Shown here: piece after piece, positions 1-5,085 of the stretch
Position numbering within the stretch: the first letter of the stretch is position 1
Layout: each line of letters begins with the position of its first letter
From: an uncultured Erysipelotrichaceae bacterium
GTDB taxonomy: Bacteria; Bacillota_I; Bacilli_A; Erysipelotrichales; Erysipelotrichaceae
Assembly (NCBI GenBank): GCA_937893225.1
Contig: CALBJM010000207.1
Span: 1-5,085 of the forward strand
Direction: 5' to 3'
Length of the DNA: 5,085 nt
The notes under the pieces: model-generated
Seen by the model: the letters and a program-made list of their open reading frames with translations, nothing else
What the model was told of the DNA's origin: nothing
Databases searched by the model: none
Translations under genes and position numbers: made by a program

Positions 1-14
1 TAAGCCGGAAGAGA

Positions 15-72
15 AAGGAGATGTATATAGATTTAACTCAGCTGGATGAGCTAATGTATATATACCAAAAAT
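15..72 (+). promoter_or_regulatory. cdd translation-initiation region with hairpin between Shine-Dalgarno and ATG
   Basis: AAGGAG (15-20) is a strong Shine-Dalgarno but lies 52 nt upstream of the cdd ATG at 73, and the 15 nt just before the ATG hold no purine-rich site. The intervening bases can fold. The outer stem GTATATA (23-29) pairs with TATATAC (59-65) over 7 bp. The inner stem TTA/TAA (33-35 with 52-54) continues past one A-C mismatch into CTCA/TGAG (37-40 with 47-50), with loop GCTGGA. If the 23-65 hairpin forms, the unpaired linker from AAGGAG to ATG shrinks to 9 nt (21-22 plus 66-72), which is a normal spacing. Hairpin-bridged Shine-Dalgarno sites are known in phage T4 mRNAs. The pairing is seen directly; the function is inferred. 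Confidence 0.5.
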
Positions 73-522
73 ATGAGTACAACATTAACGCTAGAAGAAA
101 AAAAAGATTTGATTCGCATGGCCATTGCAGCAAGAAAATTCGCCTATGCACCTTACAGTGATTTCAAAGTTGGGGCTGCCCTTTTAGCAAAAAACGGAAA
201 AATCTATACAGGTTGTAATGTCGAAAATGCTTCGTTTACACCAACGTCTTGTGCTGAACGGACTGCCTTATTTAAAGCTGTATCTGAAGGTGTTACAGAA
301 TTTACAGATATTGCAATCGTCGGGGCTAAAACAGGTGAAATCAATGAACAAATCACTTCACCTTGTGGTGTTTGCAGACAAGCATTATTTGAATTTGGTG
401 GTAAAAATTTAAATGTCATCATGGCGAAAACAGAAGATGATTTCATCGAAGAAGACTTAGATACATTATTACCATATGGTTTTGGACCAAGTAACGTCGC
501 AGGAAACAGTGCTATTAAATAA
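73..522 (+). CDS. cdd: Cytidine deaminase (homotetrameric, zinc-dependent)
   Basis: It catalyses hydrolytic deamination of cytidine and deoxycytidine to uridine and deoxyuridine in pyrimidine salvage, in the cytosol. The 149-residue product shows the whole family signature: AYAPYSDFKVGAAL (24-37), the substrate-contact segment GCNVENASF (47-55), CAER (60-63) with zinc ligand Cys60 and catalytic Glu62, and PCGVCRQ (97-103) with zinc ligands Cys98 and Cys101. Three cysteine ligands mark the small tetrameric class, not the dimeric E. coli type. It is slightly longer than the B. subtilis enzyme (136 residues), with a short extra C-terminal tail after LLPYGFGPS. The ATG at 73 is chosen because the same frame is closed by TAA at 52-54 and the next Met (residue 16) would remove part of the conserved N-terminal helix. 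No Shine-Dalgarno lies at the usual distance. A terminator follows at once, so it is the last gene of its transcript. Confidence 0.96.
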   Translation: MSTTLTLEEKKDLIRMAIAARKFAYAPYSDFKVGAALLAKNGKIYTGCNVENASFTPTSCAERTALFKAVSEGVTEFTDIAIVGAKTGEINEQITSPCGVCRQALFEFGGKNLNVIMAKTEDDFIEEDLDTLLPYGFGPSNVAGNSAIK

Positions 523-536
523 AAGTACCGTATTAC

Positions 537-579
537 AAAAGAGGCATTTATCACAACAACGATAAAATGTCTCTTTTTA
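537..579 (+). terminator. Rho-independent terminator of cdd, possibly bidirectional
   Basis: The left arm AAAAGAGGCATTTATC (537-552) pairs with GATAAAATGTCTCTTTT (561-577) around the loop ACAACAAC, with one G-T wobble and one bulged A. A T-run at 573-577 ends the structure. It starts 15 nt after the cdd stop. The A-run of the left arm gives TTTT on the minus strand, so the same stem may also stop transcripts of the convergent ATPase gene that ends at 612. A weaker AT-rich stem, AAAATC (583-588) with GATTTT (593-598), lies between the two genes. Confidence 0.88.
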
Positions 580-611
580 TATAAAATCGTATGATTTTTA
601 GATTGATGCAA

Positions 612-3170
612 TTAAACATGCAAAGTAGTTTTCTTCTTGCATTTCTTTATAATTTCCACAAACGGAATAACAAAGACAGATAACACTAATGCCGTCATAT
701 ATTCTTTCAACCCAATAGATGTAAAACCAAATAAGTTTGCTAGAAATGGTATTTCAAGAACAGCAGTTACACTCACGAGGGCAAAAGCAAGAGATATCCA
801 CAAAGATTTGTTTTCTTGGTGCAAAGAAAAGATGGATCTACGCAAACTACGACAATTGAAACTATGGAAGATTTCACACATGTTCATTGTTAAAAACGCC
901 ATCGTCATACCATGATTTGAAACAGAACCATATAGAACAAATGTATCTGTTTCATAATAATTGCCTATCATATAAGAAACGATTGTAGCAAATGCAATCC
1001 ATACACCTTGTAGAAAAATTTCTTTTGCCATGCCTCCAGCAAACAATGATTCTTCTTTCTTTCTAGGTTTTCTCTTCATGACATCTCCTTCTCCTTGTTC
1101 TTTTGCTAAAGCGATGGCAGGAAATGTATCTGTAATCAAATTAATAAAAAGAAGATGCACCGGTTTTAATAATGTAAAACCGAGAAGAGAAGAAACAAAT
1201 ACGCCAATCACCTCGCTCACATTAGAGGAAAGAAGGAATTGTACCGCCTTACGAATATTGTCATAAATTCTTCTGCCTTCTTCTACAGCTGTAACGATCG
1301 TAGCAAAGTTATCATCCGCCAATATCATATCTGCAACATTCCTAGTCACATCTGTACCATTGATTCCCATGCCAATACCGATGTCTGAAGCATGAATCGA
1401 TGGTGCATCATTCACACCATCGCCACTCATTGCGGCTACATATCCTTTCTTTTGCCATGCTTTAATAATACGCACTTTATGTTCTGGACGAACTCTTGCA
1501 TAAACACTGTATTTTTCAACAGAATCTAGCAATTGATTTTCATCCATCTGATCAAGTTCTTGACCTGTACATGCCTGATAGCCGTCTTGTAAAATCCCAG
1601 CTTTTTTTGCTATAGCAATAGCAGTCTGCTTACTATCACCTGTAATCATGACTGCACGTATGCCAGCATCTTTACATTTTTGAATAGCTTCTGGTATTTC
1701 CTTACGCAATGGATCTATCATTCCGCATAATCCAATAAATGTCATATCCTTTTCCATCGTATCGGCACAAATATTTTCTGGAAGAGTATCTAAGAGCTTA
1801 TAAGAAGCTGCCATGACGCGCAGTGCTTTATCTGCCATTGCGTCGTTTTCTCTTTCCACCTTTTCTTTTTGCTCTTCAGCAAATGAAATTTTCTTATCAC
1901 TTGCGTCTATAAATGAAGAACACTTCAATATTTCATCTGGTGCGCCTTTTGTAAATTGTATGTATGTACCATCATTTAAGCGATGAATCGTACTCATTCT
2001 CTTACGACTTGAGTCAAATGGAATTTCATCAACACGCGGCATTTTTTGTTGAAGTACAATTTTTTCATACCCATTTTCTTCAGCAAAACACAAAAGTGCA
2101 GATTCTGTCGCTTCGCCTTCAATAGAACCATCCTCATTTCTAACAGCATCATTACAAAGGCTCATCGCTTTACATAACAATTCTTGATTACCAGTATGTT
2201 CTATTACCTTCATACGATTTTCTGTCAAAGTCCCTGTCTTATCTGTACAAATGATTTGTGTACAACCTAGCGTTTCTACAGCCGTCATCTTTCTGATGAT
2301 AGCATTATGATGCGACATGCGCGTCACCCCTGCAGAAAGAACAAGAGTAACGACAGTCGCTAATCCTTCTGGTATAGCAGCTACCGCAAGAGATACAGCA
2401 ATCATAAATGTATTCAGAGCAGTTGAAAGCGTAAAGGACCCTGCTTCAAATATATCCGTTACAAAGATTACAACACATATTACTAGAACAAGTATAGATA
2501 GTTTCTTCCCAAGTTCATTCAATTTTATCTGCAAAGGGGTTACATGATCTGCACTTCCATTTAAAGCCTCAGCAATTTTCCCCATCTCAGTTTGCATTCC
2601 AATAGAAGTAACTTCCATCAGACCTCTACCATACAAAACACTAGAACCCATAAATACCTTTTGATCATCGTCCTTTGTTACAGGTATAGATTCTCCTGTT
2701 AGAGCCGATTCTTCTACTTGCAAAGAAGCACTTTCTCTTATAAAGCCATCCGCACCAATCGAAGTACCTGCTTCAAGAACCACGTAATCGCCAGGTACAA
2801 GTTCACTAGATGGAACATGCACATAGTTACCATCTCTGATAACAATACTTTCAGATGCATTCATAGACGATAATGCTGCTATGGCATTCTCTGCCTTACT
2901 TTCTTGTAATACACCAAGTAATGCATTTACAAGAACAACAATCAAAATGATCCATGTTTCCACAAGTGATTCCCCTACAAGATAATCTGTTACAGCTGAC
3001 ACACCAGATGCAAGCAATAGCAACACTAACATCGGATCTTTCAACTCTTTTAGAAAACGTACAACAAACGAATCTTTTTTCCTTTCCTTTAATTTGTTAG
3101 ATCCATACTTTTTCTGTCTGCTTGCAACTTCTTCAGTCGATAATCCGTCTCTTTTAATTTTCTCCATCAT
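612..3170 (-). CDS. P2-type cation-transporting ATPase (SERCA/PacL-like), probable Mn2+/Ca2+ exporter
   Basis: This is a membrane pump that uses ATP to export divalent cations. From the start chosen here it has 852 residues, typical for bacterial Ca2+-type P-ATPases. Numbering below counts from an upstream ATG at 3200; subtract 10 for this start. N-terminal cation-ATPase domain; M1/M2 about 57-97; actuator domain with TGES (168-171); M3/M4 with PEGL (277-280); phosphorylation site DKTGT (320-324, Asp320); nucleotide domain with KGAPDE (418-423); DPLR (496-499); TGDS (520-523); hinge GDGVND (593-598); then six C-terminal helices. Ion-site residues of SERCA are kept: Val273, Ala274, Ile276 and Glu278 in M4, Asn660 and Glu663 in M5, Asn687, Thr690 and Asp691 in M6. 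The SERCA Glu908 position in M8 is Asn773. The ATG at 3200 lies inside a terminator hairpin, so translation should begin at 3170, or at the adjacent ATG at 3167; AGGAAAGGGG precedes both. The Mn2+ riboswitch upstream favours Mn2+ as a physiological substrate, as for Lactococcus YoaB and pneumococcal MgtA. Ca2+ transport cannot be excluded. Confidence 0.93.
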   Translation of the reverse strand: MMEKIKRDGLSTEEVASRQKKYGSNKLKERKKDSFVVRFLKELKDPMLVLLLLASGVSAVTDYLVGESLVETWIILIVVLVNALLGVLQESKAENAIAALSSMNASESIVIRDGNYVHVPSSELVPGDYVVLEAGTSIGADGFIRESASLQVEESALTGESIPVTKDDDQKVFMGSSVLYGRGLMEVTSIGMQTEMGKIAEALNGSADHVTPLQIKLNELGKKLSILVLVICVVIFVTDIFEAGSFTLSTALNTFMIAVSLAVAAIPEGLATVVTLVLSAGVTRMSHHNAIIRKMTAVETLGCTQIICTDKTGTLTENRMKVIEHTGNQELLCKAMSLCNDAVRNEDGSIEGEATESALLCFAEENGYEKIVLQQKMPRVDEIPFDSSRKRMSTIHRLNDGTYIQFTKGAPDEILKCSSFIDASDKKISFAEEQKEKVERENDAMADKALRVMAASYKLLDTLPENICADTMEKDMTFIGLCGMIDPLRKEIPEAIQKCKDAGIRAVMITGDSKQTAIAIAKKAGILQDGYQACTGQELDQMDENQLLDSVEKYSVYARVRPEHKVRIIKAWQKKGYVAAMSGDGVNDAPSIHASDIGIGMGINGTDVTRNVADMILADDNFATIVTAVEEGRRIYDNIRKAVQFLLSSNVSEVIGVFVSSLLGFTLLKPVHLLFINLITDTFPAIALAKEQGEGDVMKRKPRKKEESLFAGGMAKEIFLQGVWIAFATIVSYMIGNYYETDTFVLYGSVSNHGMTMAFLTMNMCEIFHSFNCRSLRRSIFSLHQENKSLWISLAFALVSVTAVLEIPFLANLFGFTSIGLKEYMTALVLSVFVIPFVEIIKKCKKKTTLHV

Positions 3171-3189
3171 TTTCCCCTTTCCTGCAAAC

Positions 3190-3222
3190 AAAAAACCCAT
3201 ATACGAGTTTTTCGTATATGAG
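3190..3222 (-). terminator. Riboswitch expression platform: Rho-independent terminator
   Basis: On the minus strand CTCATATACGA (3222-3212) pairs with TCGTATATGGG (3206-3196) around the loop AAAAC, giving 11 bp with one T-G wobble. It is followed by six T (3195-3190). The first five bases of the 5' arm, CTCAT (3222-3218), are also the 3' strand of aptamer helix P1. Aptamer and terminator are therefore mutually exclusive: ligand-stabilised P1 should block the terminator and let RNA polymerase reach the ATPase gene. Confidence 0.87.
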
Positions 3223-3304
3223 TCTCATTCATTGTCTAACATTCCGGGTAAAACTACCGTGATGACGAAACGTAGCACACGTTTGTGTGGAATTACTCCC
3301 TCAT
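3218..3304 (-). promoter_or_regulatory. yybP-ykoY family (Mn2+-sensing) riboswitch aptamer
   Basis: The minus-strand leader of the ATPase gene carries the family's conserved segments in order: GGGAGTA (3300-3294), CGTCATCACGG (3267-3257), CCCGGAA (3248-3242) and GAGAC (3226-3222). They fit the known fold. P1 is ATGAG (3304-3300) with CTCAT (3222-3218). L1 is GGGAGTA opposite GAGA. P1.1 is ATTC (3293-3290) with GAAT (3230-3227). P2 is CACAC (3289-3285) with GTGTG (3280-3276). P3 is CTACGTTTC (3275-3267) with GGAATGTTAG (3245-3236), with one bulged T and two G-T wobbles. L3 is GTCATCAC. P3.1 is GGTA (3258-3255) with TACC (3250-3247). In this family L1 and L3 dock and bind Mn2+. Such aptamers commonly precede P-type ATPase, MntP and TerC-like genes. 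The terminator downstream makes this a predicted transcriptional ON switch. I could not run a covariance-model search. Confidence 0.88.
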
Positions 3305-3312
3305 TGTTTATT

Positions 3313-3341
3313 ATGATATGAAAAAAAATGAAATTCTTCAA
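3313..3341 (-). promoter_or_regulatory. Probable sigma-A promoter of the riboswitch-ATPase transcript
   Basis: On the minus strand TTGAAG (3341-3336, four of six matches to TTGACA) and TATCAT (3318-3313, five of six to TATAAT) are separated by 17 bases that include a run of eight T. Transcription would begin near 3306-3304, which is exactly the 5' edge of aptamer helix P1. This positional agreement supports the call more than the hexamers do. The -35 box overlaps the proposed terminator of the upstream hydrolase gene. Confidence 0.6.
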
Positions 3342-3351
3342 GCTTGATTTC
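3321..3351 (-). terminator. Weak Rho-independent terminator after the MBL-fold hydrolase gene
   Basis: Just after the stop codon, GAAATC (3351-3346) can pair with GAATTTC (3336-3330), with one bulged A. The loop contains part of the palindrome TCAAGCTTGA, and eight T follow at 3328-3321. The stem is short and AT-rich, so efficiency is uncertain, but the T-tract is long and well placed. It would insulate the riboswitch transcript from read-through of the upstream gene. Confidence 0.5.
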
Positions 3352-3358
3352 TGATTTG

Positions 3359-4126
3359 TTATAAATTATTTGGATCATAACAATATGCATATACTTGTTG
3401 GAAGCAAGCTTGCCGAACATGCAAAGTGTCATGACCAATGTGCATATCTACCCATTCTCCAACTAGTTTTTTATCCAAAATCATTTTTGTTGCGGTGATA
3501 TTATCTTCCATATATTGTAGTTCAGGCACTTGCTTTGCTTGTTCACTATGTCCAAAATAAAGCTTTAAATGCGGTATAGATTTGACTACATCATATAAAT
3601 GCTCTACATTTTCCAAATACGTATGCAATGGTAAACAATGATCAAGCTGCATCCAGAATCCACCTGAACCAATCGCATCTCCAGTAAATAATTCACTATG
3701 CTTTTCATTGAAAAATACAACGGAACCAGGTGTATGTCCTGCACAACAAATCGTTTTTAATGCATATCCACCAAGATCAAAAAGCATCCCATCTTCTAAA
3801 GCATGAATTTGCTTTTGCCAAGGAGCATCTGTAAAAGAGGACAATAAATCTTTGTCATTTGGATGCATATAGACAGGCACATCATTATCAATGAATTTTT
3901 GTGTTGCCTTTCCAGCATGGTCTGGATGACCATGCGTCAAAAGAACTGTTAATGGTAAATTGGTCAATGATTGAATCTTTTCATATAATTGTGTTGTATC
4001 TTGCAATGTATCTATAACGACTGCACTTTGTTTTCCAAGTATCAAATACGAATCTACATTTAATCCATTTTCATTAGCTTCATTGATGCGAATAATATGG
4101 TCATTGATAAAATAGGTTTGCAACAT
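3359..4126 (-). CDS. Metallo-beta-lactamase-fold hydrolase (glyoxalase II-like), substrate unknown
   Basis: The 255-residue product has no signal peptide or membrane helix, so it should be cytosolic. It carries the full binuclear metal site of the MBL superfamily: THGHPDH (64-70, with His65, His67, Asp69 and His70), His131 in AGHTPGS, bridging Asp150 in FTGDAIGSGG, and His193 in FGHS. This arrangement resembles hydroxyacylglutathione hydrolase-like and other general MBL hydrolases. The active site looks intact, but the family is functionally broad (thioesters, lactones, phosphodiesters) and nothing here fixes the substrate. The ATG is preceded by AAAGGAAG about 8 nt away, a good ribosome binding site. 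It lies 42 nt downstream of the butyrate kinase-like gene on the same strand, with a terminator in the gap. A thioester or acyl-metabolite role beside an acyl kinase is tempting but only inferred from position. Confidence 0.88.
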   Translation of the reverse strand: MLQTYFINDHIIRINEANENGLNVDSYLILGKQSAVVIDTLQDTTQLYEKIQSLTNLPLTVLLTHGHPDHAGKATQKFIDNDVPVYMHPNDKDLLSSFTDAPWQKQIHALEDGMLFDLGGYALKTICCAGHTPGSVVFFNEKHSELFTGDAIGSGGFWMQLDHCLPLHTYLENVEHLYDVVKSIPHLKLYFGHSEQAKQVPELQYMEDNITATKMILDKKLVGEWVDMHIGHDTLHVRQACFQQVYAYCYDPNNL

Positions 4127-4143
4127 AAAATATTCTTCCTTTC

Positions 4144-4170
4144 AAAAAAGCGAACTTGTTAGCTCGCTTT
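4144..4170 (-). terminator. Rho-independent terminator of the butyrate kinase-like gene
   Basis: On the minus strand AAAGCGAGC (4170-4162) pairs with GTTCGCTTT (4155-4147) around the loop TAACAA. This is 9 bp with one G-T wobble, and a six-T run covers 4149-4144. The stem begins inside the kinase stop codon (4171-4169). The hydrolase's AAAGGAAG starts only a few bases after the T-run, so the structure sits directly between two codirectional genes. Confidence 0.85.
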
Positions 4171-5085
4171 ACGCATCTTTAAATCCATCCCACACTGGTT
4201 TACCAGTATATGTCTTCGGTTCTTCTTCACCACGTAATACACGTAGTGCCGCATAACACATTGCTTCGTGTTCAAATTCACCAGGATAACTTCTTACTGG
4301 TGCAATCCAACCACAATCTTCTTGAATCATATCGATTACGCCAGGAATTCTTAACAATCCACCTGTCAAAAGAATTGCATCAACTTTTCCTTTTAAAGGT
4401 GCAGCCATCATACAGATCCACTTAGCACATTGATAGATCATAGCATTCCAAACTCTTTCTGCTTGTTTATCACCTCTTCTTACCATCTCATAATAAATTT
4501 TGGAAGAATCGGATGTTCCAAACCAACTAGAAAGACCACCACGCTGTGAACAAAGATCACGAACCTCTTTTTCATCTTTATCAAACAAATAATCCAATAC
4601 ATCCGTGACAGCCATAGAACCCATACGTGTTGGTGTAAATGGACCTTCGCCACCGCCTGCATCATTGGCATCGATCATTCTACCATGATCATGACACGTA
4701 ATAGAAATGCCACCATCAATATGCGCAATGATCAAATTCAGATCCTCATATTTTTTTCCAATTTCTTTTGCATAAACTCTACCAGTTGCTTTAGCATTCA
4801 AAGTATGTGCTGTTGCACGACGATAAATACCTTTGACACCTGTAATTCTTGCTAGATCACACAGTTCATCAACAATTGGAGGGTCTACCATAAGACACAT
4901 ACATTGATATCTATCCGCAATTTCTTTTGCTAATTGAACACCAAGCATAGAACTATGGTAGAAGTGTCCTTTCACTTCTCTTGTATCTTGGATCAATTTT
5001 TCATCCACGATATACGTGCCACTTTCACATGCATAACAAGGTCCGCCTCTACCTACTACGGCATCAATTCCTGTTAAATCAACTC
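4169..5085 (-). CDS. buk: Butyrate kinase-family acyl kinase (partial; N-terminus beyond right edge)
   Basis: Butyrate kinase interconverts butyryl phosphate plus ADP with butyrate plus ATP, normally after phosphotransbutyrylase (Ptb), yielding ATP in the cytosol. The frame stays open to the window edge, giving 304 visible residues of the usual roughly 355. A GTG at 5008 is internal, since conserved sequence (DAVVGRGG) continues upstream of it. Numbering from that GTG, ASKHA-fold signatures are HIDGGIS (96-102), MIDANDAGGGEGPFTP (111-126), SQRGGLSSWFGTSD (154-167), adenosine-site LLTGGL (213-218) and the family C-terminus YPGEFEHEA (241-249) with ALRVLRGEEE (254-263). The protein is not a standard Buk: the usual GRGGLLRP-type and GEHASNLG-type segments read GRGGPCYACESG and KGHFYHSSMLG here. 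It may therefore be a divergent paralogue acting on another carboxylate such as a branched-chain acid. No ptb is visible; the gene before it lies outside. A terminator overlaps its stop codon. Confidence 0.87.
   Translation of the reverse strand, partial: VDLTGIDAVVGRGGPCYACESGTYIVDEKLIQDTREVKGHFYHSSMLGVQLAKEIADRYQCMCLMVDPPIVDELCDLARITGVKGIYRRATAHTLNAKATGRVYAKEIGKKYEDLNLIIAHIDGGISITCHDHGRMIDANDAGGGEGPFTPTRMGSMAVTDVLDYLFDKDEKEVRDLCSQRGGLSSWFGTSDSSKIYYEMVRRGDKQAERVWNAMIYQCAKWICMMAAPLKGKVDAILLTGGLLRIPGVIDMIQEDCGWIAPVRSYPGEFEHEAMCYAALRVLRGEEEPKTYTGKPVWDGFKDA

Noticed and set aside
2..49. Possible C-terminal tail (KPEEKGDVYRFNSAG, stop at 47-49) of a gene entering from the left edge.
   Set aside because: Fifteen codons in one of two open frames are too few to recognise a family or to exclude chance. 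A stop in another frame at 1-3 could equally be the end of the upstream gene.
32..54. ACTCAGCTGGATGAGC looks like a tRNA D-arm.
   Set aside because: No acceptor stem, anticodon arm or T-arm (GGTTCGAATCC-like) lies at the right distance, so it is a chance hairpin with a D-loop-like sequence.
21..161. Small frame starting at ATG 21 directly after AAAGGAG, overlapping cdd out of frame.
   Set aside because: There is no spacing between the Shine-Dalgarno and the ATG, and most of the frame lies within the well-supported cdd gene. The peptide resembles nothing I recognise.
204..611. Minus-strand 135-codon open frame opposite cdd.
   Set aside because: It lies antisense to a gene with full catalytic motifs, crosses the terminator, and has no family features. 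It is a shadow frame.
637..2547. Several plus-strand open frames of 76-92 codons opposite the ATPase gene.
   Set aside because: All are antisense to a conserved membrane pump, with low-complexity translations and no ribosome binding sites worth noting.
3094..3321. Plus-strand 75-codon frame over the ATPase leader.
   Set aside because: It runs antisense through the riboswitch and terminator, whose structure explains this sequence better.
4210..4671. Open frames on both strands inside the butyrate kinase gene.
   Set aside because: They are shadows of the kinase frame, which carries continuous conserved motifs.
5006..5008. GTG at 5008 as the start of the kinase gene.
   Set aside because: The frame continues upstream to the window edge with conserved family sequence (DAVVGRGG, then GTY), so the gene is truncated by the window and does not start here.
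1..5085. Search by eye for CRISPR repeats, insertion-sequence ends, attachment sites, phage or defence genes.
   Set aside because: No spaced direct repeats, terminal inverted repeats flanking a transposase, or accessory-gene content was seen. All genes are ordinary metabolic or transport genes.

Overview
This is an AT-rich window from a low-GC Gram-positive bacterium (Bacillota). Supporting signs are Shine-Dalgarno sequences of the AAGGAG type, Rho-independent terminators, a yybP-ykoY leader, and a butyrate-kinase-family gene. A gut Erysipelotrichia-like or clostridial relative is plausible, but that is an inference from gene content and not a phylogenetic placement.

Layout, left to right. 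(1) Positions 73-522 (+) encode a complete tetrameric-type cytidine deaminase, cdd. Its leader has no Shine-Dalgarno at normal distance. Instead a strong AAGGAG lies 52 nt upstream, separated from the ATG by a foldable hairpin. (2) Positions 523-611 hold a convergent intergenic region with a strong stem-loop terminator. (3) Positions 612-3170 (-) encode a full-length P2-type cation-transporting ATPase of the SERCA/PacL group. (4) Positions 3171-3358 hold its control region on the minus strand: promoter, a yybP-ykoY (Mn2+-sensing) aptamer, and a terminator whose 5' arm shares bases with the aptamer's P1 helix. This is a textbook transcriptional ON switch and points to Mn2+ (and/or Ca2+) export. 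(5) Positions 3359-4126 (-) encode a metallo-beta-lactamase-fold hydrolase with a complete metal-ligand set. (6) Positions 4127-4168 hold a short intergenic gap with a Rho-independent terminator followed directly by the hydrolase's ribosome binding site. (7) Positions 4169-5085 (-) encode the C-terminal 304 residues of a butyrate kinase-family acyl kinase, whose N-terminus lies beyond the right edge.

How the genes relate. The ATPase has its own promoter and riboswitch, so it is probably an independent metal-homeostasis unit. The kinase and hydrolase are codirectional and closely spaced but separated by a terminator, so any co-expression would need read-through. Cdd (pyrimidine salvage) is convergent to the rest and belongs to whatever lies to the left.

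I see no CRISPR array, insertion sequence, tRNA, rRNA or defence system, and no clear sign of a wholly new system. The points most worth attention are the riboswitch with its explicit switching geometry, the start-codon correction it forces, and the structured spacer in front of cdd.
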